A stretch of 64,000 bases of DNA. Source: Gluconacetobacter liquefaciens (GTDB lineage Bacteria > Pseudomonadota > Alphaproteobacteria > Acetobacterales > Acetobacteraceae). The stretch covers positions 310,001 to 374,000 of the forward strand of contig NZ_QQAW01000002.1 in assembly GCF_003350405.1 (NCBI RefSeq). The letters run 5' to 3'. The notes under the pieces are model-generated. The model did no database searches. It saw only the letters and a list, made by a program, of their open reading frames with translations, and was not told where the DNA came from. How positions within the stretch are numbered: position 1 is the first letter of the stretch; every line of letters begins with the position of its first letter. Both the position numbers and the translations under genes were made by a program. Below are positions 8,806-18,183 of the stretch, piece after piece.

Positions 8806-9447
8806 TTATGGCATTCGTCTGATCTCATCCATGGTTCCTCCCGCCTGCGTGGCGATGGCCAGTCGGATCAGGTCGACGGTGCGGGCGACGCCCAGCTTGG
8901 TCTTGATCATGCCGGCGGTGTTGGCGACCGTCTTGTAGCTGACGCCCAAAGTTGCCGCGATGTCGGACAGGCTGCGTCCTTCGCCCAGAAACCGCATGAT
9001 ATCCAGATCGCGTGCCGTCAGGCGCCCGAAATCGCGGCCCAGAACGTCGCGATGTTCGTTCAGCATGGCGGCGATTCCGGCTTCGACGTAACATTGTCCG
9101 CTCATGGCCTGACGGATGGCGTCCAGCAGGTCGTCGGCGCCGATCGTCTTCGAGACATAGCCTGTGGCCCCGGCATCCAGTGCGCGGCGGGCGTAGATCG
9201 GATCGGCGTGCATGCTCAGGACCAGCACGCGCAGGCCTGCGTCATGCAGGCGGGGCAGCAACCACAGGCCGCCGGGGCCGGGGAGGCCGAGATCCAGCAC
9301 CACGAGGTCCGGCCGTGTGTGCAGGGCCAGATCGAGGGCGGTCGGGGTGTCGGCGGCTTCGAGGATCGTGGCGCCCAGGGCTGTTGACAGCAACTGTCCC
9401 AGGCCGGCGCGCACCACCGTGTGGTCGTCTACCAGCAGGATTTTCAT
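8806..9447 (-). CDS. NarL/LuxR-family response regulator
   Basis: A 213-residue two-component regulator. The receiver domain has the acidic pair Asp7-Asp8, the phospho-acceptor Asp52 (VVLDLGLP) and Lys100 (YVSK). A LuxR-type helix-turn-helix spans about 143-190 (LTARDLDIM... VSYKTVAN). Its start overlaps the stop of the sensor kinase gene (ATGA), so the two are translationally coupled. Related regulators (ExaE, AgmR) control PQQ alcohol oxidation in Pseudomonas. A similar role here is inference from the neighbourhood. Confidence 0.9.
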   Translation of the reverse strand: MKILLVDDHTVVRAGLGQLLSTALGATILEAADTPTALDLALHTRPDLVVLDLGLPGPGGLWLLPRLHDAGLRVLVLSMHADPIYARRALDAGATGYVSKTIGADDLLDAIRQAMSGQCYVEAGIAAMLNEHRDVLGRDFGRLTARDLDIMRFLGEGRSLSDIAATLGVSYKTVANTAGMIKTKLGVARTVDLIRLAIATQAGGTMDEIRRMP

Positions 9448-10865
9448 GCGTCGTGCGCCTCCGGCGCCATGGTGCGGGGGGTGGGGGGCGGCATCGGGTG
9501 GGCGTTCGGATCCGGCAGGGTGGCGGTGACGGTCCAGCCGTGCTCGTGCGTGATGACCAGATGGCCGCCGAGGTCCGCGAGGCGGCGGCGCATGCCGGCG
9601 AGGCCGAGGCCCGGTGTGCCGGTGCCCGCTATGCCGTTGTCACGGATCGACAGGATGATCCGGCCTTCGCCGCGCGTTGCCTCCAGGGCGATGTGGGAGG
9701 GGTGCCCGTGGCGTGCGGCGTTGCAGACGGCTTCCTGGGCGACGTGGAACAGGGCCGCACGCGTTCCATCGTCCAGGGTGGCGAGCATGGGATCGCAGGA
9801 AAGTGTAAAGATAATGTTTGGTTCTATATTGTTCCAGAATAGGATGATCCCGTTGAGGGATTCGGGCAGGCCGCTGCCGGGTGCGGTGTGCAGCCGCTTC
9901 AGGATGGCGCGCAGGGTGCGCTGGATGGAACTGGTGGCGTCCTGTATCGCGCGGATCTGGGCGGGGATGGCATCGTGGCGGCCCTCGGTGGCGGAACGGG
10001 CGAGGGTGGCGACGAAGGTGGTGATGCCAAACAGCAGGGGGCCGACTTCGTCATGCAGGTCGCGCGCGATTTCGGCGCGTTCTTCTTCCGCAACGCGGGC
10101 GATCTGGTCCTGGAGATGGCGGTTTTGCGCGGTTGCGGTGCGGAGTGCGCACGCCATGCGATTGAAGGAGGCGGCTTGTCCGGCGATGTCGGCCGGGCCG
10201 GTTTCGGGGAGGTTCACCATTTCGTCGCCTGCCGCGATGCGGGCATAGGCTTGGGACAATGTCGCAAGGGGGCGCAGACCGCGCACCACGATGACGCAGC
10301 ATGATCCGGCGATCAGCAGGACCACCAGCGTGATAGTGGCGATCTGTACCCGGAATTCTCCCCAGCGTTCGGCGGCTTCGTTGGTCGCATCGGCTTGCAG
10401 GTGCACTTGCCATCCGGCCGGGAAACCGGTGGGGGACAGCGTTATCGGGGCCATGGCCGGTGCGGTGGTGCGCAGGAACCAGGCGGGAGGGCGGGGACCG
10501 GTGGCCAGCCGGGATCGGTGCCGGACACGCCCGGCCTGATCGGTTATCCGCGCCTGGATATGGCGGTTGCCGTCAAAACTGTCGCACAATTCCGCCGGCC
10601 AGGAGGCGGTGGACGCGGCTGCCGGGGGCGGCGTCGCGGCGATGTCGGCTTGGGCATTCGCCAGGGCGGCGGTGAGTTCGACCCGGATCGAGCGGGTTGC
10701 CTGCCACGCGGCGAGGCCGGAACCGGCCGTAAAGCCGATCATGGCTGCGACCGCGAGTGCGAGCAGCAGGCGCCCCAGCAGGCCCAGGCGTGCGGTGAGG
10801 GGCCGCGACGTGAAAAATCGCGTCTGGAACGGGCTGTTTCTGCGGCGGTCGGGAAAATATCCCAT
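9444..10865 (-). CDS. Sensor histidine kinase (NarX/UhpB type)
   Basis: Membrane kinase of 473 residues from the start MGYFPDRR, which has an AGGGAAG ribosome site; a longer frame to 10985 would overlap the divergent receptor gene. Two membrane helices (about 27-54 and 174-196) flank a periplasmic sensor of about 120 residues. A HAMP-like segment, a HisKA_3 box with phospho-acceptor His271 (RDLHDEVGPL) and a HATPase domain (QEAVCNAARHG, DNG, GLGLAGM) follow. It pairs with the overlapping response regulator gene. The sensed signal is unknown; alcohol or metal status would suit the location. Confidence 0.9.
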   Translation of the reverse strand: MGYFPDRRRNSPFQTRFFTSRPLTARLGLLGRLLLALAVAAMIGFTAGSGLAAWQATRSIRVELTAALANAQADIAATPPPAAASTASWPAELCDSFDGNRHIQARITDQAGRVRHRSRLATGPRPPAWFLRTTAPAMAPITLSPTGFPAGWQVHLQADATNEAAERWGEFRVQIATITLVVLLIAGSCCVIVVRGLRPLATLSQAYARIAAGDEMVNLPETGPADIAGQAASFNRMACALRTATAQNRHLQDQIARVAEEERAEIARDLHDEVGPLLFGITTFVATLARSATEGRHDAIPAQIRAIQDATSSIQRTLRAILKRLHTAPGSGLPESLNGIILFWNNIEPNIIFTLSCDPMLATLDDGTRAALFHVAQEAVCNAARHGHPSHIALEATRGEGRIILSIRDNGIAGTGTPGLGLAGMRRRLADLGGHLVITHEHGWTVTATLPDPNAHPMPPPTPRTMAPEAHDA

Positions 10866-10933
10866 CGACTTCCCTGGTTTCGTTCGGTCTGATGGACCGC
10901 GTGGCATGCCAATCAAAAGAGAAGAATAAAAGC

Positions 10934-13291
10934 ATGTTTGAAAAGATGACCGGGCGGAGGGCCATGTATCTGGCGTCTGCCGCATTGTGCTTTCTGCCCG
11001 CCCGAGCGGTGCTGGCGCAGACGGTACCGGCGACGGCTGCGGACGGTGTGTCGGCTGGCGTGCAGCCGGAAGACATTACTGTGATTGGTTCCTCGCCTTT
11101 GCCCGGTTCGGGCATCGACCGTGACCGGCTTCCGGCGACGACCGCCATCGTGACCGCGCGTGACCTGCAACTGACCGGTACCGCTGACCTGCTGCATGCG
11201 CTGGACAGCCGTCTGGCGGGTGTCAGCCTCAATTCGCCCGCAGGGAACCCTTATCAGCCCACCATCGTCATGAACGGCTTTCAGGCGTCGCCGTTGCAGG
11301 GCACGTCCCAAGGTATCGCGGTGTATCTCGATGGTGTGCGCTTCAACCAGGCCTTTGGCGATACGGTGAACTGGGACCTGATCCCGGATCTGGCGATCGA
11401 GCGGGTGGCGGTGGAGGGGGCGAACCCCGTCTTCGGCCTGAACGCTCTGGGTGGGGCGCTGAATGTGCGGATGAAGAATGCCTTCAATACCGCACCCGGA
11501 GGGGAAGCCGATCTGTCCGGCGGGTCGTTCGGACGGATCGTGGCGCAGGGCGATTATGCCGCGCGACGGGGAAACTGGGGATTCTATGTCGCCGGCCGGG
11601 AAGTTCATGAGGATGGCTGGCGGGACCTGCAAAGCACCGACATCCAGAGCCTGTATGCCGACCTTGGCTGGAAAGGGCTGGCGACCGAGGTGCATGGCAG
11701 TCTCGATCTGGCCAATTCGGTATTGAACGGCCCCGGAACGTCGCCGGTGGAACTGCTGCGCGCCGACCCCAGGGCGCAGTTCACCGCGCCCAATCAGATG
11801 GCGAACAAATTCATCCAGTTCGCCGTGAATGGCCGGCACAGCTTTACCGACACGCTCTCGGTGCAGGGGCAGGTGCATTACGATTATTTCCAGCAGCGGG
11901 TGATCAACGGCAACGCGCCCAACGATGCGCCGTGCGACGATGGATCGGGCCTGATGTGCACCGACGATGGCGATCCTTCGACCACGCGGGGCGGGGCGAC
12001 GATTCCTGATTTTCTGGATGGTGGTGCGTATTCCGAACTGGATTTGCAGACGACGAACACCAACGGCTATGGCGTGTCGATGCAGGAAACGGAGGACCAT
12101 TCGGTGTTCGGCCTGCGCAATCATGAAGTCGCGGGCGTCAGCTTCGACGGTGCGCAGACGATGTTCACCGGCTCTGCCGTGCTGGGGGGGCTGACCCCAG
12201 TGACACGGGAATATTATGGCCCTGGCTATGTGATCGACGAACCGGGGGAGACCGTACCGGTGCGGGTGCGGGTGAATGATGCGTATGTCGGTGTGTTTGC
12301 GACCGATACGATCGATCTGACACCGCGCCTCTCGCTGACCGGGTCGATGCGCTACAATTTTGCACAGATCAATCTGGCGGACCAGAATGGCGGGGATTTG
12401 AGCGGCCGGCATGCCTATTCGGCGATTAATCCGGGGGGCGGGGTCAGCTATCGGCTGACGCATTGGGCCACGATCTATGGCGGGTATGCCGAGGCGAACC
12501 GTGCGCCGACGCCTGCCGAACTCTCCTGCGCCGGGCCGGAGAATGCGTGCAGCCTGGCCAATTTCTTCGTCGGCGATCCCGAACTGAAGCAGGTGCGGGC
12601 GCATACGTTCGAGGCCGGCCTGCGGGGTGGCTTTACGATCGGGACTGCCGGACGACTGAGCTACGATCTGGGACTGTTCCGTACCGATGCCGACAATGAC
12701 ATCGTGTTCATCAACAGCGAGACGCTGAACCGTGCGTTTTTCGCCAATATCGGCGCAACCCGCCGCCAGGGGGGCAAGGTGCATCTGGCCTGGCAGGCGG
12801 ATGGCTGGTCGGCCTGGCTGAACTATACCCATACCGATGCGACCTATCGCAGCGGCTTCGTCGAGGATGCGGGCAGCAACCCGGCCGGTGATGAAGACGG
12901 CGACATTACCGTGCGCCGGGGCAACCGTCTGCCGGGGATTCCGCTGGACAAGCTGACCGGCGGGGTGGATGTGCGTGTTACCCCGATCTGGACCGTCGGT
13001 GGTGATTTTCTCTTGCAGGGCGGGCAGTATCTGTTTGGCGACGAAGCCAACCTGACGCCGCGCCTGCCGGGGTTCTTCGTATTGAACCTGCATACGTCGG
13101 TCCAGGTGACGCGCTCTCTGCAATTGTTCGGCAGCATCTCGAATGTTACTGACCGGCATTACTACACTTTCGGCACGTTCTCGCCGACCGGTTCGGTCTA
13201 TCTGGCGCAGGCACCGGGGGCGACCAATCCGCGTAGCTACAGCCCCGCCGCGCCGATCGGTGGGTTTGGCGGTGTGCGTGTGACGTTCTGA
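10934..13291 (+). CDS. TonB-dependent outer-membrane receptor
   Basis: Receptor of 785 residues: a signal peptide (end near VLA-QT), a plug domain with the typical TAIVTARDLQ...LLHALDSRLAGV region and NALGGALNVRM, and a 22-strand barrel ending in Phe (GGVRVTF). Extracellular-type loops are rich in Asp and Cys, for example CDDGSGLMCTDDGD (11933-11980) and GDEDGD (12889-12906). It is divergent from the sensor kinase and lies in the dehydrogenase neighbourhood. TonB receptors serve lanthanide uptake in methylotrophs (LutH), so uptake of a metal chelate for the nearby enzyme is possible, but it is inference only. Confidence 0.85.
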   Translation: MFEKMTGRRAMYLASAALCFLPARAVLAQTVPATAADGVSAGVQPEDITVIGSSPLPGSGIDRDRLPATTAIVTARDLQLTGTADLLHALDSRLAGVSLNSPAGNPYQPTIVMNGFQASPLQGTSQGIAVYLDGVRFNQAFGDTVNWDLIPDLAIERVAVEGANPVFGLNALGGALNVRMKNAFNTAPGGEADLSGGSFGRIVAQGDYAARRGNWGFYVAGREVHEDGWRDLQSTDIQSLYADLGWKGLATEVHGSLDLANSVLNGPGTSPVELLRADPRAQFTAPNQMANKFIQFAVNGRHSFTDTLSVQGQVHYDYFQQRVINGNAPNDAPCDDGSGLMCTDDGDPSTTRGGATIPDFLDGGAYSELDLQTTNTNGYGVSMQETEDHSVFGLRNHEVAGVSFDGAQTMFTGSAVLGGLTPVTREYYGPGYVIDEPGETVPVRVRVNDAYVGVFATDTIDLTPRLSLTGSMRYNFAQINLADQNGGDLSGRHAYSAINPGGGVSYRLTHWATIYGGYAEANRAPTPAELSCAGPENACSLANFFVGDPELKQVRAHTFEAGLRGGFTIGTAGRLSYDLGLFRTDADNDIVFINSETLNRAFFANIGATRRQGGKVHLAWQADGWSAWLNYTHTDATYRSGFVEDAGSNPAGDEDGDITVRRGNRLPGIPLDKLTGGVDVRVTPIWTVGGDFLLQGGQYLFGDEANLTPRLPGFFVLNLHTSVQVTRSLQLFGSISNVTDRHYYTFGTFSPTGSVYLAQAPGATNPRSYSPAAPIGGFGGVRVTF

Positions 13292-13311
13292 GAACCCGAT
13301 GGGCCCTCCAG

Positions 13312-13335
13312 GCCGGGTGCCTGTCGGCACCCGGC
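13312..13335. terminator. Hairpin between convergent receptor and aldehyde dehydrogenase genes
   Basis: Perfect 10-bp stem GCCGGGTGCC / GGCACCCGGC with loop TGTC, located 20 bases from both stop codons. It has no T-run but is well placed to end both transcripts. Confidence 0.65.
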
Positions 13336-13356
13336 TGACCCGTTGGGGGCGGGCGG

Positions 13357-14877
13357 TCAGAAGAACCCCAGTTTCTTTGGGGCGTAGCTGACCAGAAGGT
13401 TCTTGGTCTGCTGGTAATGGTCCAGCATCATGCGGTGGTTTTCACGGCCGATGCCCGACTGTTTGTATCCGCCGAAAGCGGCGTGGGCCGGGTAGGCGTG
13501 GTAGCAGTTGGTCCAGACGCGGCCCGCCTTGATGGCCCGCCCGACGCGATAGGCGCGGGTGCCGTCGCGGGTCCAGATTCCCGCACCCAGGCCGAACAGC
13601 GTGTCGTTGGCCAGTTTGACCGCCTCGGCATCGTCGCGGAAGGTGGTGACGGAGACGACGGGGCCGAAGATCTCTTCCTGGAAGATCCGCATCCGGTTGT
13701 CGCCCCTGAAGACGGTAGGCTGGATGTAACAGCCGTTTGACAGCGCGTCGCCCACGTCGGCCCGGCTGCCGCCGGTCAGTAACTGGGCCCCTTCCTGCCG
13801 TCCGATATCGATATAGGACAGGATCTTGTTCATCTGGTCGACCGATGCCTGGGCGCCGACCATTGTCGCGAGGTCCAGCGGATTGCCCTGCTTGATCGCC
13901 GCGACCCGGCGCAGCGCGCGTTCCATGAAGCGGTCGTAGATGGATTCGTGGATCAGGGCGCGAGACGGGCAGGTGCAGACCTCGCCCTGGTTGAAGGCGA
14001 ACAGGACGAAGCCTTCGATTGCCTTGTCGAGAAAGTCGTCATCTTCGGCGGCGATGTCGGAAAAGAAGACGTTGGGGGATTTGCCGCCCAGTTCCAGCGT
14101 GGCGGGAATCAGATTGTCGGCGGCGGCGTGGGCGATCATCTTGCCGGTTGGGGTCGATCCGGTGAAGGCGATCTTGGCGATCCGGCTGTTGGAAGCCAGC
14201 GCCGTGCCGGCTTCCCGCCCGAAGCCGTTGACGATGTTGAGCACGCCGGCCGGCAGGATGTCGGCGATCAGTTCGGCCAGGACCATGATCGAGGCCGGGG
14301 TCTGTTCGGCCGGCTTCATCACCACGCAATTGCCCGCTGCGAGGGCCGGTGCCAGTTTCCAGGCGGCCATCAGCAGGGGGAAGTTCCAGGGGATGATCTG
14401 GCCGACAACACCCAGCGGTTCGTGGAAATGGTAGGCGACGGTATCGTGGTCGATTTCCGACAGCGCGCCTTCCTGTGCGCGGATGCAGGAGGCAAAATAG
14501 CGGAAATGGTCGACGCATAGGGGGAGGTCGGCGTTCAGCGTCTCGCGCAGCGGCTTGCCGTTGTCCCAGCTTTCGGCACGGGCCAGCAGTTCAAGATTCT
14601 CGTCGATGCGGTCGGCGATGCGGTTGAGCAGCAGTGCGCGCTGGGCCGCGCTGGTCTCGCCCCACGCATCGCGCGCGGCGTGGGCGGCGTCGAGTGCTCG
14701 TTCCACATCCTCGGCCCTGGAACGGGCGACCTTGCACAGGATGCGCCCGTCGACCGGTGACGGATCGTCGAAATACTCCCCGGCGAAAGGGGGCACCCAA
14801 CGGCCGCCGATGAAATTGTCGTACTGCGCCTTGAACGGTGACGACATGTCGATTCGATGGCTTTCCAGCGAGTCCAT
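13357..14877 (-). CDS. NAD-dependent aldehyde dehydrogenase (ExaC-like)
   Basis: Cytoplasmic enzyme of 506 residues, the length of Pseudomonas ExaC, oxidising aldehydes such as acetaldehyde to the acid. Family motifs are present: PWNFPL, the nucleotide-binding FTGSTPTGK, catalytic Glu262 in LELGGKSPN, and catalytic Cys301 in NQGEVCTC. The start at MDSLES is chosen because AAGGAGA lies 7 bases upstream; an ATG 6 bases earlier sits too close to it. A palindrome shared with the alcohol dehydrogenase upstream region lies about 110 bases upstream, and the GAF/Fis regulator gene precedes it on the same strand. Confidence 0.9.
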   Translation of the reverse strand: MDSLESHRIDMSSPFKAQYDNFIGGRWVPPFAGEYFDDPSPVDGRILCKVARSRAEDVERALDAAHAARDAWGETSAAQRALLLNRIADRIDENLELLARAESWDNGKPLRETLNADLPLCVDHFRYFASCIRAQEGALSEIDHDTVAYHFHEPLGVVGQIIPWNFPLLMAAWKLAPALAAGNCVVMKPAEQTPASIMVLAELIADILPAGVLNIVNGFGREAGTALASNSRIAKIAFTGSTPTGKMIAHAAADNLIPATLELGGKSPNVFFSDIAAEDDDFLDKAIEGFVLFAFNQGEVCTCPSRALIHESIYDRFMERALRRVAAIKQGNPLDLATMVGAQASVDQMNKILSYIDIGRQEGAQLLTGGSRADVGDALSNGCYIQPTVFRGDNRMRIFQEEIFGPVVSVTTFRDDAEAVKLANDTLFGLGAGIWTRDGTRAYRVGRAIKAGRVWTNCYHAYPAHAAFGGYKQSGIGRENHRMMLDHYQQTKNLLVSYAPKKLGFF

Positions 14878-14984
14878 GGTCATTCTCCTTCTTGGTCGCC
14901 GCGGATGGAGCGCGGTCAACATTCGGAAGAGTGGCGATGGGTACTGGATTTGTCAGCCGGCCGGGATTGGTATGAAGCCTGATC

Positions 14985-15002
14985 TGTCGCAGTTCCGCGA
15001 CA
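14985..15002. promoter_or_regulatory. Palindromic operator candidate, site C
   Basis: TGTCGCA-GTTC-CGCGACA, one mismatch from a perfect repeat and the same 18-bp layout as sites A and B. It sits between the regulator stop and the aldehyde dehydrogenase start, about 110 bases upstream of the latter. Confidence 0.6.
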
Positions 15003-15013
15003 GTGGCGGGGCT

Positions 15014-16018
15014 TCAGTGGGCTTCGTGACGTTTCAGCCGGCGATGCAGCGTGGCACGGCTGACGCCCAGTTCTCGCGCTGCCGCAGAGATGTTTCCGTT
15101 ACAGCGTTTCAGCACCCGTTGGAGGGCGGCGTGGGCGGCGCGTGCGGGATCTTCGTGGCCGGTATCCGACAGCAGGTCAGGGAGCGTCATGGGTTTGTCG
15201 GCGCGGAGGCCGAACAGGGCGCGGGCGGCCTTGTTGGTGCCGACGATCACCTCGTTTTCATCGACCGCCAGCAGGGCCTGTGCCTCGTTGCCCAGCGAGA
15301 TGATGCGGTGGTCGGCGAAGGCTTCGCCGAACAGCCTGGTTTCGATGCGGCGGGCGGCGTCTTCGACCACCAGTGTCAGGAAGGAGAGGGTCGCCGTGTC
15401 GCAATCCGTGCGGCATGAGGAAATGTCGATCCCGCCGATCGGGCTGCCCGAGGGGTCGTGGATCGGTGCCATGGTGCAACTGAGCCCCGCGTTGCGGGAG
15501 AAGAAATGCTGGTCGCGATGGATCGTCAGCACCCGGTCTTCGGCGAGGCAGGTGCCGATGCCGTTGGTGCCTTCATGGGCTTCGTCCCATACGGCGCCGA
15601 GATTGAGGCCCCATGAACTGAAGATCTCTTCGTCGGCGGCCAGGCATCTCTGTTCCAGCGCGATGCCGCGCGCGTCGCTGAGCAGCATGCAGAAGCCGCC
15701 GCGCCGGACTGCCGAGGTCAGTCGGTCCAGAACCGGCTGTGCGGCTTGCAGCAGCAGCGCGCTGCGTTCGCGTGCCTCGCGATAGCCTGGGGCGTCCAGA
15801 CGGTGTGGAGGAGCGTTATGATTCGGACTCAGGCCGTAATGACGCAGCGAGCGCGACCAGGAGGCCGCGAGTGCCGAGCGGCCGGACGCGGATTCATCTC
15901 TCAGCATGCTGTAGACGCGATCCGCGTGGTGAATGCTCACTGAAGCGTGATGATTGTCGAGTGATCTTGTTTTCGTCACTCTTGGCCTCTGCATTTCGTG
16001 CATATGTGTTATGCCCAT
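15014..16018 (-). CDS. GAF-domain regulator with Fis-type DNA-binding domain, no AAA+ domain
   Basis: A 334-residue transcription factor. The N-terminal two thirds resemble the AcoR sensor region (SWSRSLRHYGL, then a GAF domain with the WDEAHEGTNGIGTCL motif). A PAS-like stretch follows, and the C-terminus is a Fis helix-turn-helix (GNISAAARELGVSRATLHRRLK). The central ATPase that contacts sigma-54 in AcoR is absent, so activation must work without it, probably with sigma-70. It lies directly upstream of the aldehyde dehydrogenase, whose upstream region bears a palindrome repeated near the alcohol dehydrogenase. It probably senses an alcohol, aldehyde or related metabolite. Confidence 0.85.
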   Translation of the reverse strand: MGITHMHEMQRPRVTKTRSLDNHHASVSIHHADRVYSMLRDESASGRSALAASWSRSLRHYGLSPNHNAPPHRLDAPGYREARERSALLLQAAQPVLDRLTSAVRRGGFCMLLSDARGIALEQRCLAADEEIFSSWGLNLGAVWDEAHEGTNGIGTCLAEDRVLTIHRDQHFFSRNAGLSCTMAPIHDPSGSPIGGIDISSCRTDCDTATLSFLTLVVEDAARRIETRLFGEAFADHRIISLGNEAQALLAVDENEVIVGTNKAARALFGLRADKPMTLPDLLSDTGHEDPARAAHAALQRVLKRCNGNISAAARELGVSRATLHRRLKRHEAH

Positions 16019-16165
16019 ACGCTAATCCTGATACGATCGGCCGGGCAATCATGTCGTGTTCACAAATGCGCGGGATCCTGGGGGGGAGGAATCTGTCCTG
16101 GATCCGCGCAGGAAACCCGCGCGGCTGAATGCGGTTGAATGGCCGTAACGGGGGGGAAGGTTGCG

Positions 16166-16318
16166 ATGTCCATACGTGAACATGACCATTCCGGGCCTCG
16201 GCGGCCGATGCCGACGCCCTCACCTGGACCGTATGATCCGGATGAGCCGATCCCTGGCGAGGTGCCGGACGAGGGACCGTTTGAACCCGACGATGATGAC
16301 GAAGGACCGGTTTTGTAA
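16166..16318 (+). CDS. Small acidic, proline-rich protein
   Basis: A 50-residue open frame starting MSIREHDHSG with GGAAGG 6 bases upstream. It is dominated by Pro, Asp, Glu and Gly (PTPSPGPYDPDEPIPGEVPDEG) and ends in an Asp run. There are no Cys, no membrane segment and no predicted fold. Similar short proline/acid peptides occur in many Proteobacteria without known function. The composition and ribosome site support a real gene. Confidence 0.6.
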   Translation: MSIREHDHSGPRRPMPTPSPGPYDPDEPIPGEVPDEGPFEPDDDDEGPVL

Positions 16319-16409
16319 TCGTGGCGGCTCGGGAGGGGCGTTCGGGTTGTCCGTCAGAACCCGTTTGGCAATGTGCCCTGTTGGGAAATATGCGTTGCCA
16401 GGAAGGTCG

Positions 16410-17195
16410 TTAGATCATGCGGATACCGACGATCGTGAGCACGGTGGCCAGAACCGTGCGCTGGACGCTTTCGCGGACCATGCCGACGAAGAGGCTGCCC
16501 AGAATGATGCCAGGGATTGAGCCGACCAGCAGGGACAGCAGCATGCCGCCATTGACCGAGCCGAGGAGCCAGTGGCCCAGACCGGCGACCAGGGTCAGCG
16601 GCACCGCATGCGCGATATCGGCCGCGACGATCCGCGCCGTCGACAGTCTGGGATACAGGACCAGCAGGACCGTGACCCCGATGGCTCCCGCGCCGACGGA
16701 TGACAGTGAGACCAAAAGGCCGAGCAGTGCTCCGACGGCGATGGTCAGGATATGGGTCCGGCGGTCGGACAGGCTGGCGGAGAAACCGGCCAGACGTTGC
16801 ATGATGGCGGCGCGAAACAGAATGCAGGGAGCCGTCAGCAGCAGGGCGACGCCCAGGCTGCGGGTAATGAGGTGGGTGGTGATCAGGGACGGCGCACCCA
16901 TGGTGTGCAGCACGATGAGGGCCAGAGCGGAGGCGGGTATGCTGCCGCTGGCCAGGCGGCGGACCACTTTCCAGTCTACCCCGCCGGAGAAACCATGCAC
17001 GCCTGTGCCGACCGCCTTGGTGATCGCGGCGTAAAGCAGGTCGGTGCCCACCGCCGTCTGGGGATGTACGCCGAACAGCAGGATCAGGAGCGGCGTCATC
17101 AGAGATCCACCGCCGACGCCGGTAAGACCAACCAGAAACCCGACGCCCAGACCGGACAGCGAATATAACGGCTGGATCGTGTCAATAAAACTCAT
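16410..17195 (-). CDS. TauE/SafE-family membrane exporter
   Basis: Integral membrane protein of 261 residues with about eight helices and the family's duplicated glycine-rich halves (VGFLVGLTGVGGGSLMTP in the first, LVSLSSVGAGAIGV in the second). Members export sulfite, sulfonates or similar organic anions. No neighbouring gene identifies the substrate. Confidence 0.85.
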   Translation of the reverse strand: MSFIDTIQPLYSLSGLGVGFLVGLTGVGGGSLMTPLLILLFGVHPQTAVGTDLLYAAITKAVGTGVHGFSGGVDWKVVRRLASGSIPASALALIVLHTMGAPSLITTHLITRSLGVALLLTAPCILFRAAIMQRLAGFSASLSDRRTHILTIAVGALLGLLVSLSSVGAGAIGVTVLLVLYPRLSTARIVAADIAHAVPLTLVAGLGHWLLGSVNGGMLLSLLVGSIPGIILGSLFVGMVRESVQRTVLATVLTIVGIRMI

Positions 17196-17472
17196 TACGG
17201 GAATTCCGGCGGGTTAAAAACCATCATGTACGGTCGATATGCGACAAACAGGTCGGTCCTCGAAGTCTGACGCATCATAGTGCGGTATTTCTTTTAATCA
17301 ACGATCGAATGTGGTGATAAGATTTGCGGCCTCGATCCGATATCGTCGGCATCGCGGCCTGTTCGTTCTATTGTTTCGATGCCATTCTTATTCGCGGCCT
17401 GACGGATGGAGCCGCAACCGCCGGAGGGCGACAGGCACGCCGAGGTCGTATCGTGCCGGCGCGGAGGGGCGT

Positions 17473-18183
17473 GTGATCATTCTTCTGCCGTTGCTGGTGT
17501 TGTGCGGGCTGTTGGTCTCGGTCTTCTTCATCGGCGCGGATCTGCCTGCCAATGCTCCGTCATGGGATGGTGCGATGGCCTGCGGCTTCATCGCCTATGT
17601 GTTGGTGGCCTTCCTGTTTTTCCTGACGGGGCGCCCGCTGCGGTTTCCTTTCAATGACGGCAAGTTTTTTACTGTTGCGCATCGCCTGCTCGGGTGCGTT
17701 GCGGGTGGGTTCATCGTTCTGCATGTCGGCCTGTCGCTGTGGGCCGAACCATTGACGGGTCGCTACCTTTTGCCGGGTGGTCCGGGCTACATGCTGGCGG
17801 CCCTTGTGGGGTTGCTGCTGGCAGTTCTGGCCGTCGGACTGTCCTTTCATGCCCTTCGCGGTCGGATCTGGCGGAAAGCGGCGCGCTTTCGTCAGGCGCA
17901 TGGGCTGATGGCACTCGTCCTGCTCGGCACGGCCAGCTTTCATATCACGGGGGCTCGCCTGCATGTGCGGGCAAGGGAGCAGATGATCGCGCTGTCGGTG
18001 ATCGCCGCCTGCTGCGCCGCCCTGCCGTGGGTGGGCCGCTATGGCAGGTTGCCTCGGCCTGCCGGGCATCGGCGGCGTCATACCGCGCCTGTCGCCGTTC
18101 GTCTGGCAATGGTGGTTGGCGGTGTCTCACTGGGGGTCTGCGTTCTCTATGGAGTGCGTCTCAGCCAATGGCTGGCGCCATGA
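17473..18183 (+). CDS. Heme-b membrane protein, ferric-reductase/cytochrome b561-like
   Basis: A 236-residue membrane protein with about six helices. The GTG start (VIILLPLL) follows a GGAGGGG ribosome site; upstream in-frame sequence is not membrane-like. Paired histidines on helices (VAHRLLGC...VLHVGL and FRQAHGL...SFHITG) suit two b-type hemes, as in transmembrane ferric reductases or quinol-oxidising b proteins. It overlaps the tetraheme cytochrome gene by 4 bases, so the two probably form one complex moving electrons between the membrane quinone pool and the periplasm. The direction and partner are unknown. Confidence 0.7.
   Translation: MIILLPLLVLCGLLVSVFFIGADLPANAPSWDGAMACGFIAYVLVAFLFFLTGRPLRFPFNDGKFFTVAHRLLGCVAGGFIVLHVGLSLWAEPLTGRYLLPGGPGYMLAALVGLLLAVLAVGLSFHALRGRIWRKAARFRQAHGLMALVLLGTASFHITGARLHVRAREQMIALSVIAACCAALPWVGRYGRLPRPAGHRRRHTAPVAVRLAMVVGGVSLGVCVLYGVRLSQWLAP

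Noticed and set aside
10913-13330. 805-residue minus-strand frame opposite the TonB receptor
   Set aside because: Shadow frame; no domains, and the plus strand encodes a full receptor with plug and barrel.
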